A stretch of 64,000 nt of DNA from Lysobacterales bacterium (GCA_028289465.1 JANQPM010000076.1:45782-109781), one strand, 5' to 3'; shown: positions 26,449 through 36,228, numbered from the stretch's first letter. The notes: generated from the letters alone by a model not told the origin. Made by a program: numbers and translations.

Positions 26449-26841
26449 TCAGGCTTGAACAGCCCATTCCTGTACCTCAGGCGGCAGATAGGCCTGTTCC
26501 AGTAATTCCGCTGCCCATGGCTGGTCTGACAAGCGCTTTAACAGGCGAACCGCAACAACCTGCACCGCCGGCACCGGGCTCCAGATTGCAGTACTCAGAC
26601 AATGCCAGTGAGCCGGTTGAATGCGGCGCGGATGCCGGAGTTGATCGCTGCACGGTTCGCATACAAACAGGCAATGTTCCAACTGCGGTTCCGAGGGCAC
26701 AGGCGCCACCTCGTAGATACTCAGCCGGGCGCCGTTGGCCTGGCAGAGTTCGCACTGACTGCGGCTTCGGCGGGTCAAATCCTTGCCCAGCAATGACAAG
26801 GCCTGCTGCCGCTCCTGATGTTTTTGGTAACCCTTGGACAT
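26449..26841 (-). CDS. PhnA zinc-ribbon-like protein
   Basis: About 130 residues. A zinc ribbon of the PhnA N-terminal type is present: two CxxC knuckles, CELCQANG near residue 29 and CEPCSDQL near residue 60, joined by ARLSIYEVAPVPSEPQ. The C-terminal half (AVQVVAVRLLKRLSDQPWAAELLEQ) is helical. In spite of the name, PhnA-like proteins are not proven phosphonate enzymes; a nucleic-acid or protein-binding role is as likely. ATG 26841 with GGGAAGG is preferred over a start ten residues earlier. Probably cotranscribed with the NYN gene. Confidence 0.78.
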   Translation of the reverse strand: MSKGYQKHQERQQALSLLGKDLTRRSRSQCELCQANGARLSIYEVAPVPSEPQLEHCLFVCEPCSDQLRHPRRIQPAHWHCLSTAIWSPVPAVQVVAVRLLKRLSDQPWAAELLEQAYLPPEVQEWAVQA

Positions 26842-26925
26842 CGCCTTCCCGGTATCGCGCACGCCGGACACAGCCTACGGGCCGGACCGTGCAATAGCAA
26901 GCCGGCGGGATTTCGACCCGTATCA

Positions 26926-26987
26926 GCGCCGTTAGGCGCAAAAAAGCGTCATAGCACAACCGCCTTCGCGCCTGAAGGCGCTCCTAC
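26926..26987. repeat. REP-like inverted doublet
   Basis: The right arm GCGCCTGAAGGCGC (26968-26981) followed by TCCTAC is a REP-like palindrome; a diverged left arm GCGCCGTTAGGCGC lies at 26926-26939. The same unit recurs near 28646 and as an inverted pair at 39356-39434. It lies in the spacer between the divergent PhnA-like and desaturase-like genes. Confidence 0.65.
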
Positions 26988-27040
26988 GGGCGTTGGCTTA
27001 CGGCAAAGATGGGGATCGACAGTCGTGTTATAAATAGGCT

Positions 27041-27706
27041 ATGCGAGAAAGCCTTGACAATGATTTTCGCAAACGCTTTCGCAGCGAGAAGATCGGTAAC
27101 GCGTATTCCGGGCGGGCGCATTTCTGGTTCACTACCGTGACCAGCCTGGCCGCGGTGGCTTTTTGCCTGTTACAGGCGGATCGTGTACAGCCGCTGGAAT
27201 GGCTGGCCATTCCGGCGACCTTTCTGTACGCCAACCTGGTCGAGTACTGGGGTCACCGGCGTCCGATGCATCACCCAACCCGCGGGCTGAAGCTGATTTA
27301 TCAGCGGCACAGCAAAGAACATCACCGCTTTTTTACCCATGACCGAATGCAATTCGACAGCCCGCAAGACTATAAAGCGGTTTTGTTCCCACCGATCATG
27401 ATCGTGTTTTTTATCGGCGGCTTCGGCGTCAGCCTGTGGTTTGTGCTGGCCATGCTGATCTCGAATAATGTCGCGTGGCTGGCACTGGCTACCGGCATCG
27501 CCTATTTCCTGAATTACGAGTGGCTGCATTTCGCCTATCACTGCCCGGCAAACTCGGCGATAGGGCGGCTGCCGGGCATGAAGACGCTGCGGCGCCTGCA
27601 TCAAAATCACCATAACCCCGGCCTGATGATGCGCTACAACTTCAACATCACCTATCCGATCGGCGACTGGCTGTTCGGCACCCTGTACCGCAGCGAGCGG
27701 AACTAA
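27041..27706 (+). CDS. Sterol desaturase / fatty acid hydroxylase family membrane protein
   Basis: A 221-residue di-iron membrane enzyme. The histidine boxes are all visible: HRRPMHH, RHSKEHHRFF, the NYEWLHFAYH segment and RLHQNHHN near the C-terminus. Hydrophobic helices lie between them (TVTSLAAVAFCLLQA, MIVFFIGGFGVSLWFVLAML, VAWLALATGIAYFL). Members hydroxylate or desaturate sterols, carotenoids or acyl chains using O2. The substrate cannot be read from the sequence. A stem-loop follows the stop directly. Confidence 0.88.
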   Translation: MRESLDNDFRKRFRSEKIGNAYSGRAHFWFTTVTSLAAVAFCLLQADRVQPLEWLAIPATFLYANLVEYWGHRRPMHHPTRGLKLIYQRHSKEHHRFFTHDRMQFDSPQDYKAVLFPPIMIVFFIGGFGVSLWFVLAMLISNNVAWLALATGIAYFLNYEWLHFAYHCPANSAIGRLPGMKTLRRLHQNHHNPGLMMRYNFNITYPIGDWLFGTLYRSERN

Positions 27707-27707
27707 G

Positions 27708-27729
27708 AACGGCGGCCGAAGCCGCCGTT
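27708..27729 (+). terminator. Stem-loop after the desaturase-like gene
   Basis: A perfect nine-base-pair stem AACGGCGGC / GCCGCCGTT with a CGAA tetraloop, beginning two bases after the stop. There is only a short T stretch after it, so termination may be moderate. The convergent SDR gene ends at 27778, so it can serve both directions. Confidence 0.65.
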
Positions 27730-27777
27730 ATCCAAGAACCTGATCGGGTTCAATGGCATAAGCTCTATGACCGGTCT

Positions 27778-28491
27778 TCAGACTATCGTCCGAACATCCG
27801 CAAAGCTGCCACTGGGATGCCGCTTGAGTGCCGGCAGCAGTTGCAGTATCTGCCGCGCTGCGAGCTCGGCGGATGGCATCTCGCCGCTGTCACGCGCAGC
27901 GCGCAGCTTTTCGATGGATGGAAAATCACCCACTTCAACCTGCTCCGGGTCACACAGGTAATCCTGCATCGCCGTGTCGACCAGGCCGGGCGCCAGTGCG
28001 ATCAAATGCGACTCCGGCATCTCATGGGCGTAGAGCTGTGCCAGCATATTCAGTCCGGCTTTGGACAACGCATACGCACCCCAGCCCTTGTTGCCGCGCA
28101 CCGCAGCACCGGACGAGATCAGCACAACCTGATCCACCGGCAGCGCATTGTCGATCAGCCAGTCCAGGATCAGCTTGTTGGCCCACAGATTGATATCCAT
28201 GATCTCGTAGATTTCCGGCAGCGCGGTCTGCGACAACAATCGAATGTCCCCAAGGACCCCGGCGTTCAGGACGACCAGATCCAGGCGTTCTACACCGCCC
28301 AGCAAACGATCCAGCGCAGCGCTGACCTGTTCCAGCTTCGATAAGTCCAGGTGTTGGTCATGCAGGTCGTGATGGTCCAGCGGACAGCCACGCCGACTGC
28401 ACCCGTAAACCGTCGCACCGTCGGCCAGCAGCGCTGTTGTCAGGCCCAGCCCGAGACCGCTGCTGTTACCGGTAACAAACGCATTGGACAT
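27778..28491 (-). CDS. Short-chain dehydrogenase/reductase (SDR)
   Basis: A 237-residue classical SDR. The cofactor motif TGNSSGLGLG is at residues 8-16, NAGV near 77, the catalytic Ser near 126-127 (LISSGAA), and YxxxK at Tyr140/Lys144 (GAYALSKAG). It reduces or oxidises a hydroxyl/keto group with NAD(P)H; the substrate is unknown. The in-frame upstream start would add 16 residues before the conserved beta-strand, so ATG 28491, with AGGTG just upstream, was chosen. It is a single gene facing the desaturase-like gene. Confidence 0.92.
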   Translation of the reverse strand: MSNAFVTGNSSGLGLGLTTALLADGATVYGCSRRGCPLDHHDLHDQHLDLSKLEQVSAALDRLLGGVERLDLVVLNAGVLGDIRLLSQTALPEIYEIMDINLWANKLILDWLIDNALPVDQVVLISSGAAVRGNKGWGAYALSKAGLNMLAQLYAHEMPESHLIALAPGLVDTAMQDYLCDPEQVEVGDFPSIEKLRAARDSGEMPSAELAARQILQLLPALKRHPSGSFADVRTIV

Positions 28492-28818
28492 AAATACACC
28501 TGGATTCTGTGGGCGGGCTGTTATTGTACCCCGGAGCACGACGGAAATGATTTAGAAAACGCCGGACCACATCTGAAAATACCACTACCTGCACGCGCGA
28601 TCAGGAGCTACCGCAAAACGGCGTTCATCGCGCGAAAGCCATTCACGCCTGAAGGCGGTCCTACTGCTCGCGTCCGCCGGTTCATATTCGGCTGCCGGAT
28701 GGTGAAAGTCGCGCGCAGGTACTAGAATAGGGCTTCGCTGCGTGACCAAATGCAGCCTGTTCCCCTTAGACATTAACCCGGGCATTAACCTGGACACTAA
28801 CGCGGTATTGAAACGACG
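28492..28818. repeat. Intergenic spacer with a REP-like element
   Basis: These 327 bases between the divergent SDR and metallo-beta-lactamase genes hold no supportable gene. They contain a REP-like palindrome CGCCTGAAGGCG at 28646-28657 followed by GTCCTAC, the same unit as at 26968 and 39415. The rest is presumably promoter DNA for both genes. Confidence 0.6.
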
Positions 28819-29736
28819 ATGAGGTTATTAATCGGTTTACTGGCGGGCATTCTGCTGCCTGCCGGAAGCATATTCGCCAGTTCGCATTCCGAACCGGCGC
28901 TGCAACTCCAGGTGCTGGGTTCCGGCGGGCCGGTCGCTGACGATGCACGCGCGTCGTCCGGCTACCTGATCTGGCTAAACGGCCAGTCGACAATCATGGT
29001 CGACGCGGGCGGCGGCAGCTTTCTGCGCTTCGGCGAGGCCGGCGCAAGAATCGAAGACCTGAAACTGATTGCGCTGACCCATTTCCATACCGATCATTCG
29101 GCCGACCTTCCGGCGCTGCTGAAAAGCGGCTATTTCGCCGATCGCCGACAACCGATGAGTATCGCCGGGCCCAGCGGTAACGCACGTTTCCCGGGCCTGC
29201 AGGGCTTCTTGTCCGCGATGCTGGATCCGGAGAGCGGCGCGTACCGCTACCTTTCCGGCTATCTCGATGGCCAGAATACCGGCCTGTTCAGGCTGGTACC
29301 GATTGAAGTCGATACCCGCGATCCGGCAGCCCAGCTGGTGATGCGGACCGGCCAGCTTGCAATCGACGCGCTGGCAGTACCGCACGGACCGGTCCCGTCA
29401 CTGGCCTATCGTATTGCGGCAAACGGCAAGACCATCGTGGTCAGCGGCGACCAGAATCTCAGCGCGCCGGGTTTTCAGGCCTTTCTGCAGGATGCCGATC
29501 TGTGGGTCATGCCGCTGCCGATACCGGAAGATGCCGGCGGTGCGGCCCGTAATCTGCATGCGGTTCCATCGCTGATCGGCAAGACCGCGGCGGCGGCCGG
29601 CGTACGCTGCCTGGTATTGAGCCATTTCATGGCCCGCAGCCTGGCGACCCTGGACCAGCAGATCGCTGTGGTTCGGCAGCACTTCGATGGCCACCTGATC
29701 CTGGCCGAGGATCTGCAGAAAATACCGCTGGACTAG
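28819..29736 (+). CDS. Exported metallo-beta-lactamase-fold hydrolase
   Basis: A 305-residue protein with a signal peptide (LIGLLAGILLPAGSIFASS). The zinc motif HxHxDH is HFHTDH at residues 88-93 (LTHFHTDHSADLPAL), with later His in AVPHGP and LSHFMARS, and Asp in VSGDQNLS. The layout resembles RNase Z/arylsulfatase-like MBL enzymes rather than true beta-lactamases, so an exported phosphodiesterase, lactonase or sulfatase activity is possible. No substrate can be named. It is convergent with the PhoD-type gene, 27 bases apart. Confidence 0.88.
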   Translation: MRLLIGLLAGILLPAGSIFASSHSEPALQLQVLGSGGPVADDARASSGYLIWLNGQSTIMVDAGGGSFLRFGEAGARIEDLKLIALTHFHTDHSADLPALLKSGYFADRRQPMSIAGPSGNARFPGLQGFLSAMLDPESGAYRYLSGYLDGQNTGLFRLVPIEVDTRDPAAQLVMRTGQLAIDALAVPHGPVPSLAYRIAANGKTIVVSGDQNLSAPGFQAFLQDADLWVMPLPIPEDAGGAARNLHAVPSLIGKTAAAAGVRCLVLSHFMARSLATLDQQIAVVRQHFDGHLILAEDLQKIPLD

Positions 29737-29763
29737 TGATCGCGCGCCAGGATCGGCACGGCC

Positions 29764-31308
29764 TTAGGCTCTCTGCGGCGACGGGTTTCCGCTGTCGACG
29801 ACAAACGATGCCAGTCTGACCCGTTCCGGCTTCGCCGAGCTTCGGTCAACCGAATAGCAATCCGTTTGCCAGCGCTCGCGGGTCATTTGACACAGCGAAT
29901 AGCCGCGGTAGCGGCTTTCGAAATATTTCACATGCGGGTTTTTGGGCATCTGCTGCATGAAAAAATCATACGGCGGACCATTGGAGGTGATCGCGGTGGT
30001 CACAAACTCACTGGCGACCGGTGCGGAATCCCGCCGGTCCGGGTCCGAGGGTACCTGGTTGGCCCAGAACGAGTGGACATCGCCGCCGACAAACACCGGG
30101 TTTTTCACGGCGTGCGCCTGCAACGCCGCAATCAGCCGCTTGCGGGCGGCCGGATAGCCGTTCCAATCGTCATTCCAGAACGCCGGCAGATCGTTCTTGG
30201 TCTGCTCAAACGGCGAGAACACCTGCGGGCCGGCCAGTATGGTCCAGTCCGGCTGGCGTTTTCTGAGCTGGCTTTCCACCCACAGCTCCTGCACTCCGCC
30301 GAGATAGCTGCGCTCCGGCTCCAGCCGTTCCAGGCAGTCGGGCCCGAGTGCCCGGCCGGTCTTCCTGGCCTCCTCGCGGCAGGCCTGAACGCTGCGGTAC
30401 TGCCGCCCGTCCAGCACCAGCAGGCGCGCGAGTCCGCCAAACTCCAGTGCCCGGTATAACTGCATCGCATTGCCGGCCGGCCGGCTTTTCTGGCGCAGCG
30501 GCATATGCTCGTAAAAAGCCTGGTAGGCTGCGCGGCGCCGGGCTGCGAACAGCGCATGACTGGCCAGATCCTGATTGTCCAGGCCGGCGTAGTCGTTATC
30601 CACTTCATGGTCGTCCCAGTTCGCCACCCACGGGATCAGCCGGTGGGCTTCCTGCAAATCCGGGTCCAGGCGGTATTCGGCCAGACGGATGCGGTAGTCT
30701 TCCAGGCTCATGGGTTCGCCGCGGGCATGCGAGCGAAGCCGGTTTCTGCCGCCGCCGGTTTCATAGAAGTAGTCGCCCAGAAACACGAGGAAATCCGGGC
30801 TGTCGTTAATAATGTGCTGATAGGCGCCGAAGTAACCGCGCTCCAGATGCTGGCAGGAGGCCATCGCAAACCGCAGCCGCTGCGGATTCTCGGGAAGCGT
30901 CGCGGTGCGCCCGACCGGGCTCGCCTCGCCGGCCGCATAGAACCGGTAAAAATATTCCCGGCCCGGTTCCAGATGGTTCAATTCCACATGTACCGCGTGG
31001 GCGAAACGCGGGCCGGCTGTGACCCGGCCCTGGCGCAATACCTGGCGCATGCTCTCGTCCGCCGCCAGTTCCCAGCGCACTGGAACATTGATCTGCGGCA
31101 TGCCGCCGCCGGCAATCGGGTTCGGCGCCAGCCGGGTCCAAAGCACCAGGTCGCCGATCCCCGGCTCGCCGGATGCGACACCGAGCTTGAACGGGTAGTC
31201 CGGCAATGCGATCGACGACGCGGAATAGAGGCTCTGGCAGCCGGTCAGGCCCAGGGCCGAACCGGCGGCCAGGCCTTGTATCAGCCGTCGACGTTTGCGG
31301 TCTGTCAC
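29764..31308 (-). CDS. PhoD-type phosphodiesterase/alkaline phosphatase, Tat-exported lipoprotein
   Basis: A 514-residue protein. The N-terminus has a twin-arginine-like KRRRLIQGLAAGSALGLTGC with a lipobox Cys at residue 24, so it is probably a Tat-exported lipoprotein. PhoD features follow: an N-terminal beta-sandwich (VASGEPGIGDLVLWTRLAP), ASCQ, the metal-binding FLGDYFYE, WDDHEVDNDY and GGDVHSFW. PhoD enzymes use Fe/Ca to hydrolyse phosphodiesters and monoesters, often under phosphate limitation. The start is GTG 31308. No Pho box was searched for. Confidence 0.92.
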   Translation of the reverse strand: MTDRKRRRLIQGLAAGSALGLTGCQSLYSASSIALPDYPFKLGVASGEPGIGDLVLWTRLAPNPIAGGGMPQINVPVRWELAADESMRQVLRQGRVTAGPRFAHAVHVELNHLEPGREYFYRFYAAGEASPVGRTATLPENPQRLRFAMASCQHLERGYFGAYQHIINDSPDFLVFLGDYFYETGGGRNRLRSHARGEPMSLEDYRIRLAEYRLDPDLQEAHRLIPWVANWDDHEVDNDYAGLDNQDLASHALFAARRRAAYQAFYEHMPLRQKSRPAGNAMQLYRALEFGGLARLLVLDGRQYRSVQACREEARKTGRALGPDCLERLEPERSYLGGVQELWVESQLRKRQPDWTILAGPQVFSPFEQTKNDLPAFWNDDWNGYPAARKRLIAALQAHAVKNPVFVGGDVHSFWANQVPSDPDRRDSAPVASEFVTTAITSNGPPYDFFMQQMPKNPHVKYFESRYRGYSLCQMTRERWQTDCYSVDRSSAKPERVRLASFVVDSGNPSPQRA

Positions 31309-31394
31309 AATGCAGTTTCCGTCAGTGGCCAGCTCAAAATCATATCAGCCTGCAATCATAGCGCACTAGCGTTACGAATCTGATTCGGCCGGCA

Positions 31395-33152
31395 TCAGTC
31401 CATACCCAACTGCTGCTTGATGCGCCGCAGCAATGCCTGGCAATCGCGCTTGCCGGCCAGACCGTGGGCCAGCTTCAAAGTCTTGCCGTCCAGAGTTTCC
31501 GCCGACAGGTCGTAATACTGCCGATTCCCCGACCGGCTGCCCGACTTCAGGTCCAGCGATTTTATTTGATAGCTGAAAATAGACCGGGGCTTGCCCAGTG
31601 CGAACCAGCCACGGCGGTAACCCAGCTCGCCTTTGCGCACCACCAGTTCGGACCGGTACAGCCACAGATACAGCGCCGCCCACAGCATCAGCAAACCGAA
31701 CAGGCCGAACACCACAGCGAATATCCACTCCGAGGCGGCCCCCATGCCGAAGCCGATACCGGAAAATACCAGCGCGAACAGCGTGACGATAGCGGCGACC
31801 GGTTTCTGCCTGGCCGGCGGAAAATAGTAGCGATGGCCGCTACCGGTCAGCTCGGCAACCAGCGGCAGCCGGCGCCAGTCGCCGGCGGTGTCCTGGGTTC
31901 CTTGGTGGTCTTTCGATTCCCGGCGGTCTGTCGATTCCTCTCGCGACAGTTCGTCATTCGGGTCGAGGTGGTATTCCGGGCCGCGGTCGAACACCGGCAA
32001 ATCGAATTGCGCGCGATAATCGACTCCGGGAATATCGGATGAGACATCGAGACGCCAGATGATCTGGCTGCGGGCTTTCGCCCAGTCGGACTGCGGTTGA
32101 TCCGCTGGCAGGCGAAAGCGAACCGGCAGGTGGCCACCCGGCATTCGCCGCGCACCCGCCAGTTCAATCCGCAGATCGTCCTGCCACAGATAGTCTTCGT
32201 GCGTGCTGCGGTTTTTACCGCTGCCGGATACCCGCCTATGAACACAGCTCAGCCGTAAATCCAGCTCAGCATCCGACGGCAGCGCCGACGGCAGCTCCAA
32301 ATGCGCTTCCAGTGCACCGCCCAGCGCGGCCGGCATGGTTTTCAGCACCAGCCGCGTGCAACCGAAACGGCGCCACCGCTTCCACAGCAGCACCGCCCAG
32401 ACTATCAAGCCGACGCCGACCAGCGGAAACAGCAGGCCCAGCAGCGCCAGGTAGTTGCCTTTGTCCAGAACCTCTTCGGGGACAAAAAACAGCACCGGCA
32501 GCGAGATCAGATTCCAGAGCGTTGCGAATGCGACAATCATCCACATCAGATTTTTGGATGAGGTGGAAAGAACGCCGTCCTGCCATTCTTCGCGCCATCG
32601 CCACGGCGCATCCGGGTGCGCGCCCTGCTTGCTCTGTTCCTGTTTGGCCTTTCGACCGCCGTAGATACTAAACACAATGATGCCGGCACCGACTCCGCCA
32701 AACAGCAGCGGAAACAGCATCATCAGGCTGAACAGGCCCCAGCGCATCTGGCGGTAAACGACCGATTCGGCCGGGTCGTCAGGATCGATCCAGATGGTTA
32801 CCGGCCGGCCCGTTCGCCGCGCGCTGTCGAGTTCGCGGAACGCATCATGATGAAAATCGCCGACGTTGTCTGCACCGCCGGAAAAACCGACCCGGTCGCC
32901 GGTGTATCGCTGTCCGGCCCACTCGTACTGGTATTCGGCTTTTGCCTGGTAGGTGGTGGCGCCATCGCTGTCGCGGTGCTGCGACAGGTCCGCACTGAGA
33001 ATGCGCGCGGGCACCGGTTCCCAGTCCCGCGCATCCCACCAGTGCCACAGATTGACGACCGCAAACCCGCCGATCACCAGGCCGGCCAACAGAAAGACCG
33101 ACCCGAACAGCGCCAGGCAACCGATCCTGTTGCGGATTTTCGGTAGCGCCAT
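31395..33152 (-). CDS. DUF3592 membrane protein
   Basis: A 585-residue protein. The first helix (LALFGSVFLLAGLVIGGFAVV, about 13-33) is followed by a DUF3592 module (EPVPARILSAD ... EYQYEWAGQRYTGDRVGF ... VTIWIDPDDPAESVV), then membrane helices near 135-160, 205-230 and 235-260, a soluble region with beta strands, and two more helices near 460-500. The far C-terminus is cytoplasmic and basic. DUF3592 proteins are widespread and uncharacterised. It starts at ATG 33152 with GGGAG. It is preceded on the same strand by the prolyl oligopeptidase, 59 bases upstream, so cotranscription is possible. Confidence 0.85.
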   Translation of the reverse strand: MALPKIRNRIGCLALFGSVFLLAGLVIGGFAVVNLWHWWDARDWEPVPARILSADLSQHRDSDGATTYQAKAEYQYEWAGQRYTGDRVGFSGGADNVGDFHHDAFRELDSARRTGRPVTIWIDPDDPAESVVYRQMRWGLFSLMMLFPLLFGGVGAGIIVFSIYGGRKAKQEQSKQGAHPDAPWRWREEWQDGVLSTSSKNLMWMIVAFATLWNLISLPVLFFVPEEVLDKGNYLALLGLLFPLVGVGLIVWAVLLWKRWRRFGCTRLVLKTMPAALGGALEAHLELPSALPSDAELDLRLSCVHRRVSGSGKNRSTHEDYLWQDDLRIELAGARRMPGGHLPVRFRLPADQPQSDWAKARSQIIWRLDVSSDIPGVDYRAQFDLPVFDRGPEYHLDPNDELSREESTDRRESKDHQGTQDTAGDWRRLPLVAELTGSGHRYYFPPARQKPVAAIVTLFALVFSGIGFGMGAASEWIFAVVFGLFGLLMLWAALYLWLYRSELVVRKGELGYRRGWFALGKPRSIFSYQIKSLDLKSGSRSGNRQYYDLSAETLDGKTLKLAHGLAGKRDCQALLRRIKQQLGMD

Positions 33153-33211
33153 CGCAACTCCCGATAGCCGGGCCAGGTTATCGTCCGGCCCTTATCGCAT
33201 TCCGGGCAGAA

Positions 33212-35287
33212 TCAACCGCTCTGCAGTTGATCCAGCAAGTAACTGTAAATCAGCGCGTTCACATAGGCTGCCTGCCGGTTATTCGACGCCCCGGCATGCC
33301 CGCCTTCGGTGTTTTCGTAATAGTAGACGGGTTTTTCCATTTGCAGCATTTTTGCGACCATCTTGCGCGCATGGCCCGGATGAACCCGGTCGTCGCGCGT
33401 CGAAGTGGTGAAAAACACCTTCGGGTAGTCGCGCAGCGCATCCAGATTATGGTACGGCGAATATTCCTTGATATACGCCCATTCTTCGGGAATGTCGGGG
33501 TTGCCGTATTCGGCCATCCAGCTTGCACCGGCCAGCAGCTTGTTAAAGCGCTGCATATCCAGCAGCGGCACCTGGCAGACAATCGCATTAAACAGATCCG
33601 GCCGCTGGGTAGCCATCGCGCCCATCAGCAGGCCGCCGTTGCTGCCGCCGCGCGCACCGAGGTGATCGGGCGAAGTCACTTTATGATTGATCAGGTCTTC
33701 GGCCACCGCGATGAAATCGTCGTAAGCGCGCTGCCGGTTTTCTTTCAATGCCGCATGGTGCCAGCGCGGACCGAATTCACCGCCGCCGCGGATATTGGCG
33801 ACCACATATACCCCGCCATGGTTGAGCCAACTACTGCCGACGGTTGCCGAATAGCTGGGGCGCAGGGATATTTCAAACCCGCCATAGCCGTAGATCAGCG
33901 TGGGGTTGGTGCCGTCCAGCAGCAGGTCTTTGCGCGCGACCATAAAATACGGAACCCGGGTGCCGTCCTTGGACAGCGCGGCATGCTGGCTGACGATGTA
34001 CGGGCTGGCATCGAAGAATTCCGGCAAACTCTTGAGTTTTTCGGAACGCTGGTTATCGCTGACATAGTAGAGGGAGTCCGGGTTCAGAAAGCCTTCATAA
34101 TTGAAAAAGAAACTGTCATCCGTTTCCGACTGGCTGCCGAGGTTGACCGTGCCGAAACCCGGCGCATCCACTTTTTCCTTTTGCCACGCGCCGTCAACAA
34201 AGCGGTAGCGCCACAACTCACTGCGGATATTGTCAAGAATACTCAACAGCAACTGGTTGCGCGTACCACCGACGCTGGCGATGGTGCGGGTTGCGGTCGG
34301 CGTTTCGACGATGGAAAAGTCGCGGCTGCCCTGCAGCAAATCGTCCAGGCCGATGCTGATCAGCGCGCCTTGCGGATAGGTGCGGCCACCGACCGACCAA
34401 TCATTCTTCAACGAAACCAGTGCCTGATTCTTGAACAGCCCGTTGAAATCCGCATCATCCGGAATCTGCAGTTCCACCAGCTTGCCGTCCCGCAGCAGGT
34501 AGCGCCGGCTGGTGTAAAACGTAACCGACCGATGCACGACGGTGTAGTTGCCTTCCGGGGTATTGATCACATAACCCCAGGTACCGACATCGCTTGTTTC
34601 GCCTTCGAATAGGGTTTTCGCATCAGACAATGGCGTGCCGCGCTGCCAGATCTTGACGATGCGAGGATAGCCGGAGTCGGTCATGCTGCCGTCGCCGAAG
34701 TCGGTGCTGATAATCAGCTGGTCCTCATCGACCCAATCAACACTGCTTTTGGCTTCGGTCAGTTGAAAACCGTTTTCTACAAACTCGCCGGTCTCGGCAT
34801 TGAATTCGCGCTCCACGGTGGCATCGGCACCGCCGCGCGACAGGCTGATCATGCAGCGCTGGTAATCCGGATACAGGCAACTATTGCCTTTATAGACCCA
34901 GTTTTCATCTTCGGCTTCGGCCAGCGCGTCGACATCCAGCACTGTGTGCCATTCGGTATCCGACTGCCGATACTGCTCCAGACTGGTGCGGCGCCAGATA
35001 CCGCGCTCGTGCTCCGCATCGCGCCAGAAATTATAAAGATGCTCGCCGCGGATACTCGGATACGCAATGCGCTCATCGGAATTGTAGATTGCCAGATGCC
35101 GGTCGAGCATGGCTTGAAAAGTCGGCAGCTTTTCCAGCACGCCGAGGCTTTCCTGGTTACGGTCTTCGACCCACTCCAGCGCCTTTTCGCCTTCCACTTC
35201 TTCCAGCCACACGAACGGATCGTCATCCGCAACGGCCGTAGCCATCAGTCCGGCAGCGGTTAAGCCGGATAGCACTTTTCGTAACAT
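33212..35287 (-). CDS. Exported prolyl oligopeptidase family serine peptidase (S9A)
   Basis: A 691-residue protein with a signal peptide (LSGLTAAGLMATAVADD). An N-terminal seven-bladed propeller spans about residues 60-420; the catalytic alpha/beta hydrolase follows. The nucleophile Ser549 is in GGSNGG, with Asp in STRDDRVHPGHA and His in TEGGHAGASN. The stretch YGYGGFEISL and IRGGGEFGPRWH are typical of S9A. It cuts short peptides after proline; export suggests nutrient acquisition, in line with the other exported peptidases in this window. Confidence 0.95.
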   Translation of the reverse strand: MLRKVLSGLTAAGLMATAVADDDPFVWLEEVEGEKALEWVEDRNQESLGVLEKLPTFQAMLDRHLAIYNSDERIAYPSIRGEHLYNFWRDAEHERGIWRRTSLEQYRQSDTEWHTVLDVDALAEAEDENWVYKGNSCLYPDYQRCMISLSRGGADATVEREFNAETGEFVENGFQLTEAKSSVDWVDEDQLIISTDFGDGSMTDSGYPRIVKIWQRGTPLSDAKTLFEGETSDVGTWGYVINTPEGNYTVVHRSVTFYTSRRYLLRDGKLVELQIPDDADFNGLFKNQALVSLKNDWSVGGRTYPQGALISIGLDDLLQGSRDFSIVETPTATRTIASVGGTRNQLLLSILDNIRSELWRYRFVDGAWQKEKVDAPGFGTVNLGSQSETDDSFFFNYEGFLNPDSLYYVSDNQRSEKLKSLPEFFDASPYIVSQHAALSKDGTRVPYFMVARKDLLLDGTNPTLIYGYGGFEISLRPSYSATVGSSWLNHGGVYVVANIRGGGEFGPRWHHAALKENRQRAYDDFIAVAEDLINHKVTSPDHLGARGGSNGGLLMGAMATQRPDLFNAIVCQVPLLDMQRFNKLLAGASWMAEYGNPDIPEEWAYIKEYSPYHNLDALRDYPKVFFTTSTRDDRVHPGHARKMVAKMLQMEKPVYYYENTEGGHAGASNNRQAAYVNALIYSYLLDQLQSG

Positions 35288-35496
35288 GTGATTTCCTCGT
35301 AATTCCTGTTAGTGATTCCCTGTCACCGATGACCTCAAAACGAATGGATTGTGCATAATAGCGTAAATACCGGCGCGTCTTGCAGCCGCAGCTTTGGCGG
35401 CGGCGGCGAGAACCGCCTTCTGGCTTGGCCGGGACCGACACCGGATTTAACGAATGGGTATTTACCGACCGGGCCGATTACCCCATATTGAATACT

Positions 35497-36210
35497 ATGA
35501 ACACCGAACTTGAAACCGAACAGACAACCAGGCGCCGTTTCTCGGGTCTGCAGGTTTTCGGCATGATCCTGGGCGCGATGCTGATCACCGCATTGGTGAT
35601 GTTTTTCGTGCTGAAAGCCTATTTCTTCCCGAAGGAGTTCCGGCCGGTCACGCTGAATGCGCGCGAGGAACAGGTGCTGGAAGAAAAGCTGGAGCGTTTG
35701 GAGGGGGTCTCGCTTCCGGCCCAGCAGAGTGATCGGCGGCACAGTGACCCGCAGGCACCGGCGGGCGACCGCAGTCAGGGCCCACTGGAACCCGAAGCCT
35801 ACAGTGAAGACGATGCGAAACGCGAGATCAACCTCAGCGAAAAAGAGCTGAATGCGCTGCTGGCCCGAAACACCAACCTGGCAAACCGGCTGGCGGTGGA
35901 TCTATCCGACAACCTAGCCTCGGCCAAGCTGTTGGTGCCGCTGGATCCCGACTTCCCGATCATGGGCGGCAAAACGCTGAAAGTGAATGCCGGGGTTGAA
36001 ATGTCATTCGAACAGGGCCGGCCGGTAGTGGTGCTGCGCGGCGTCAGCGTGATGGGCGTACCGGTACCGAACGCATGGCTGGGTAATCTGAAGAATGTCG
36101 ACCTGGTCAGCCAGTTCGGTGCCGATGACGGCTTTTGGAAAGCCTTTGCCGCCGGCGTGGAGATGATCCAGGTGGAAGACGGCCAATTAATGATCAAACT
36201 CAAAGAGTAA
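35497..36210 (+). CDS. Single-helix anchored periplasmic protein, function unknown
   Basis: About 237 residues. A basic N-terminus and one membrane helix (FGMILGAMLITALVMFFVL, about 20-38) anchor an extracytoplasmic domain. A charged linker follows, then a domain opening with INLSEKELNALLARN and ending in MIQVEDGQLMIKLKE. The I-x-L-x-E-K-E-L-N-A-L-L pattern recalls DUF2140/YpmS-type lipid-binding-like proteins, a weak resemblance. ATG 35497 was chosen because the upstream in-frame extension is Arg/Trp-rich and precedes no signal. It is divergent from the prolyl oligopeptidase and convergent with the AhpD-like gene. Confidence 0.75.
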   Translation: MNTELETEQTTRRRFSGLQVFGMILGAMLITALVMFFVLKAYFFPKEFRPVTLNAREEQVLEEKLERLEGVSLPAQQSDRRHSDPQAPAGDRSQGPLEPEAYSEDDAKREINLSEKELNALLARNTNLANRLAVDLSDNLASAKLLVPLDPDFPIMGGKTLKVNAGVEMSFEQGRPVVVLRGVSVMGVPVPNAWLGNLKNVDLVSQFGADDGFWKAFAAGVEMIQVEDGQLMIKLKE

Positions 36211-36228
36211 TCGCCGGCCACCCACGGT

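Noticed and set aside
33227..34612. Long open frame on the plus strand inside the prolyl oligopeptidase gene
   Set aside because: It is the mirror of a GC-rich, fully motif-supported gene on the other strand; its product shows no domain.
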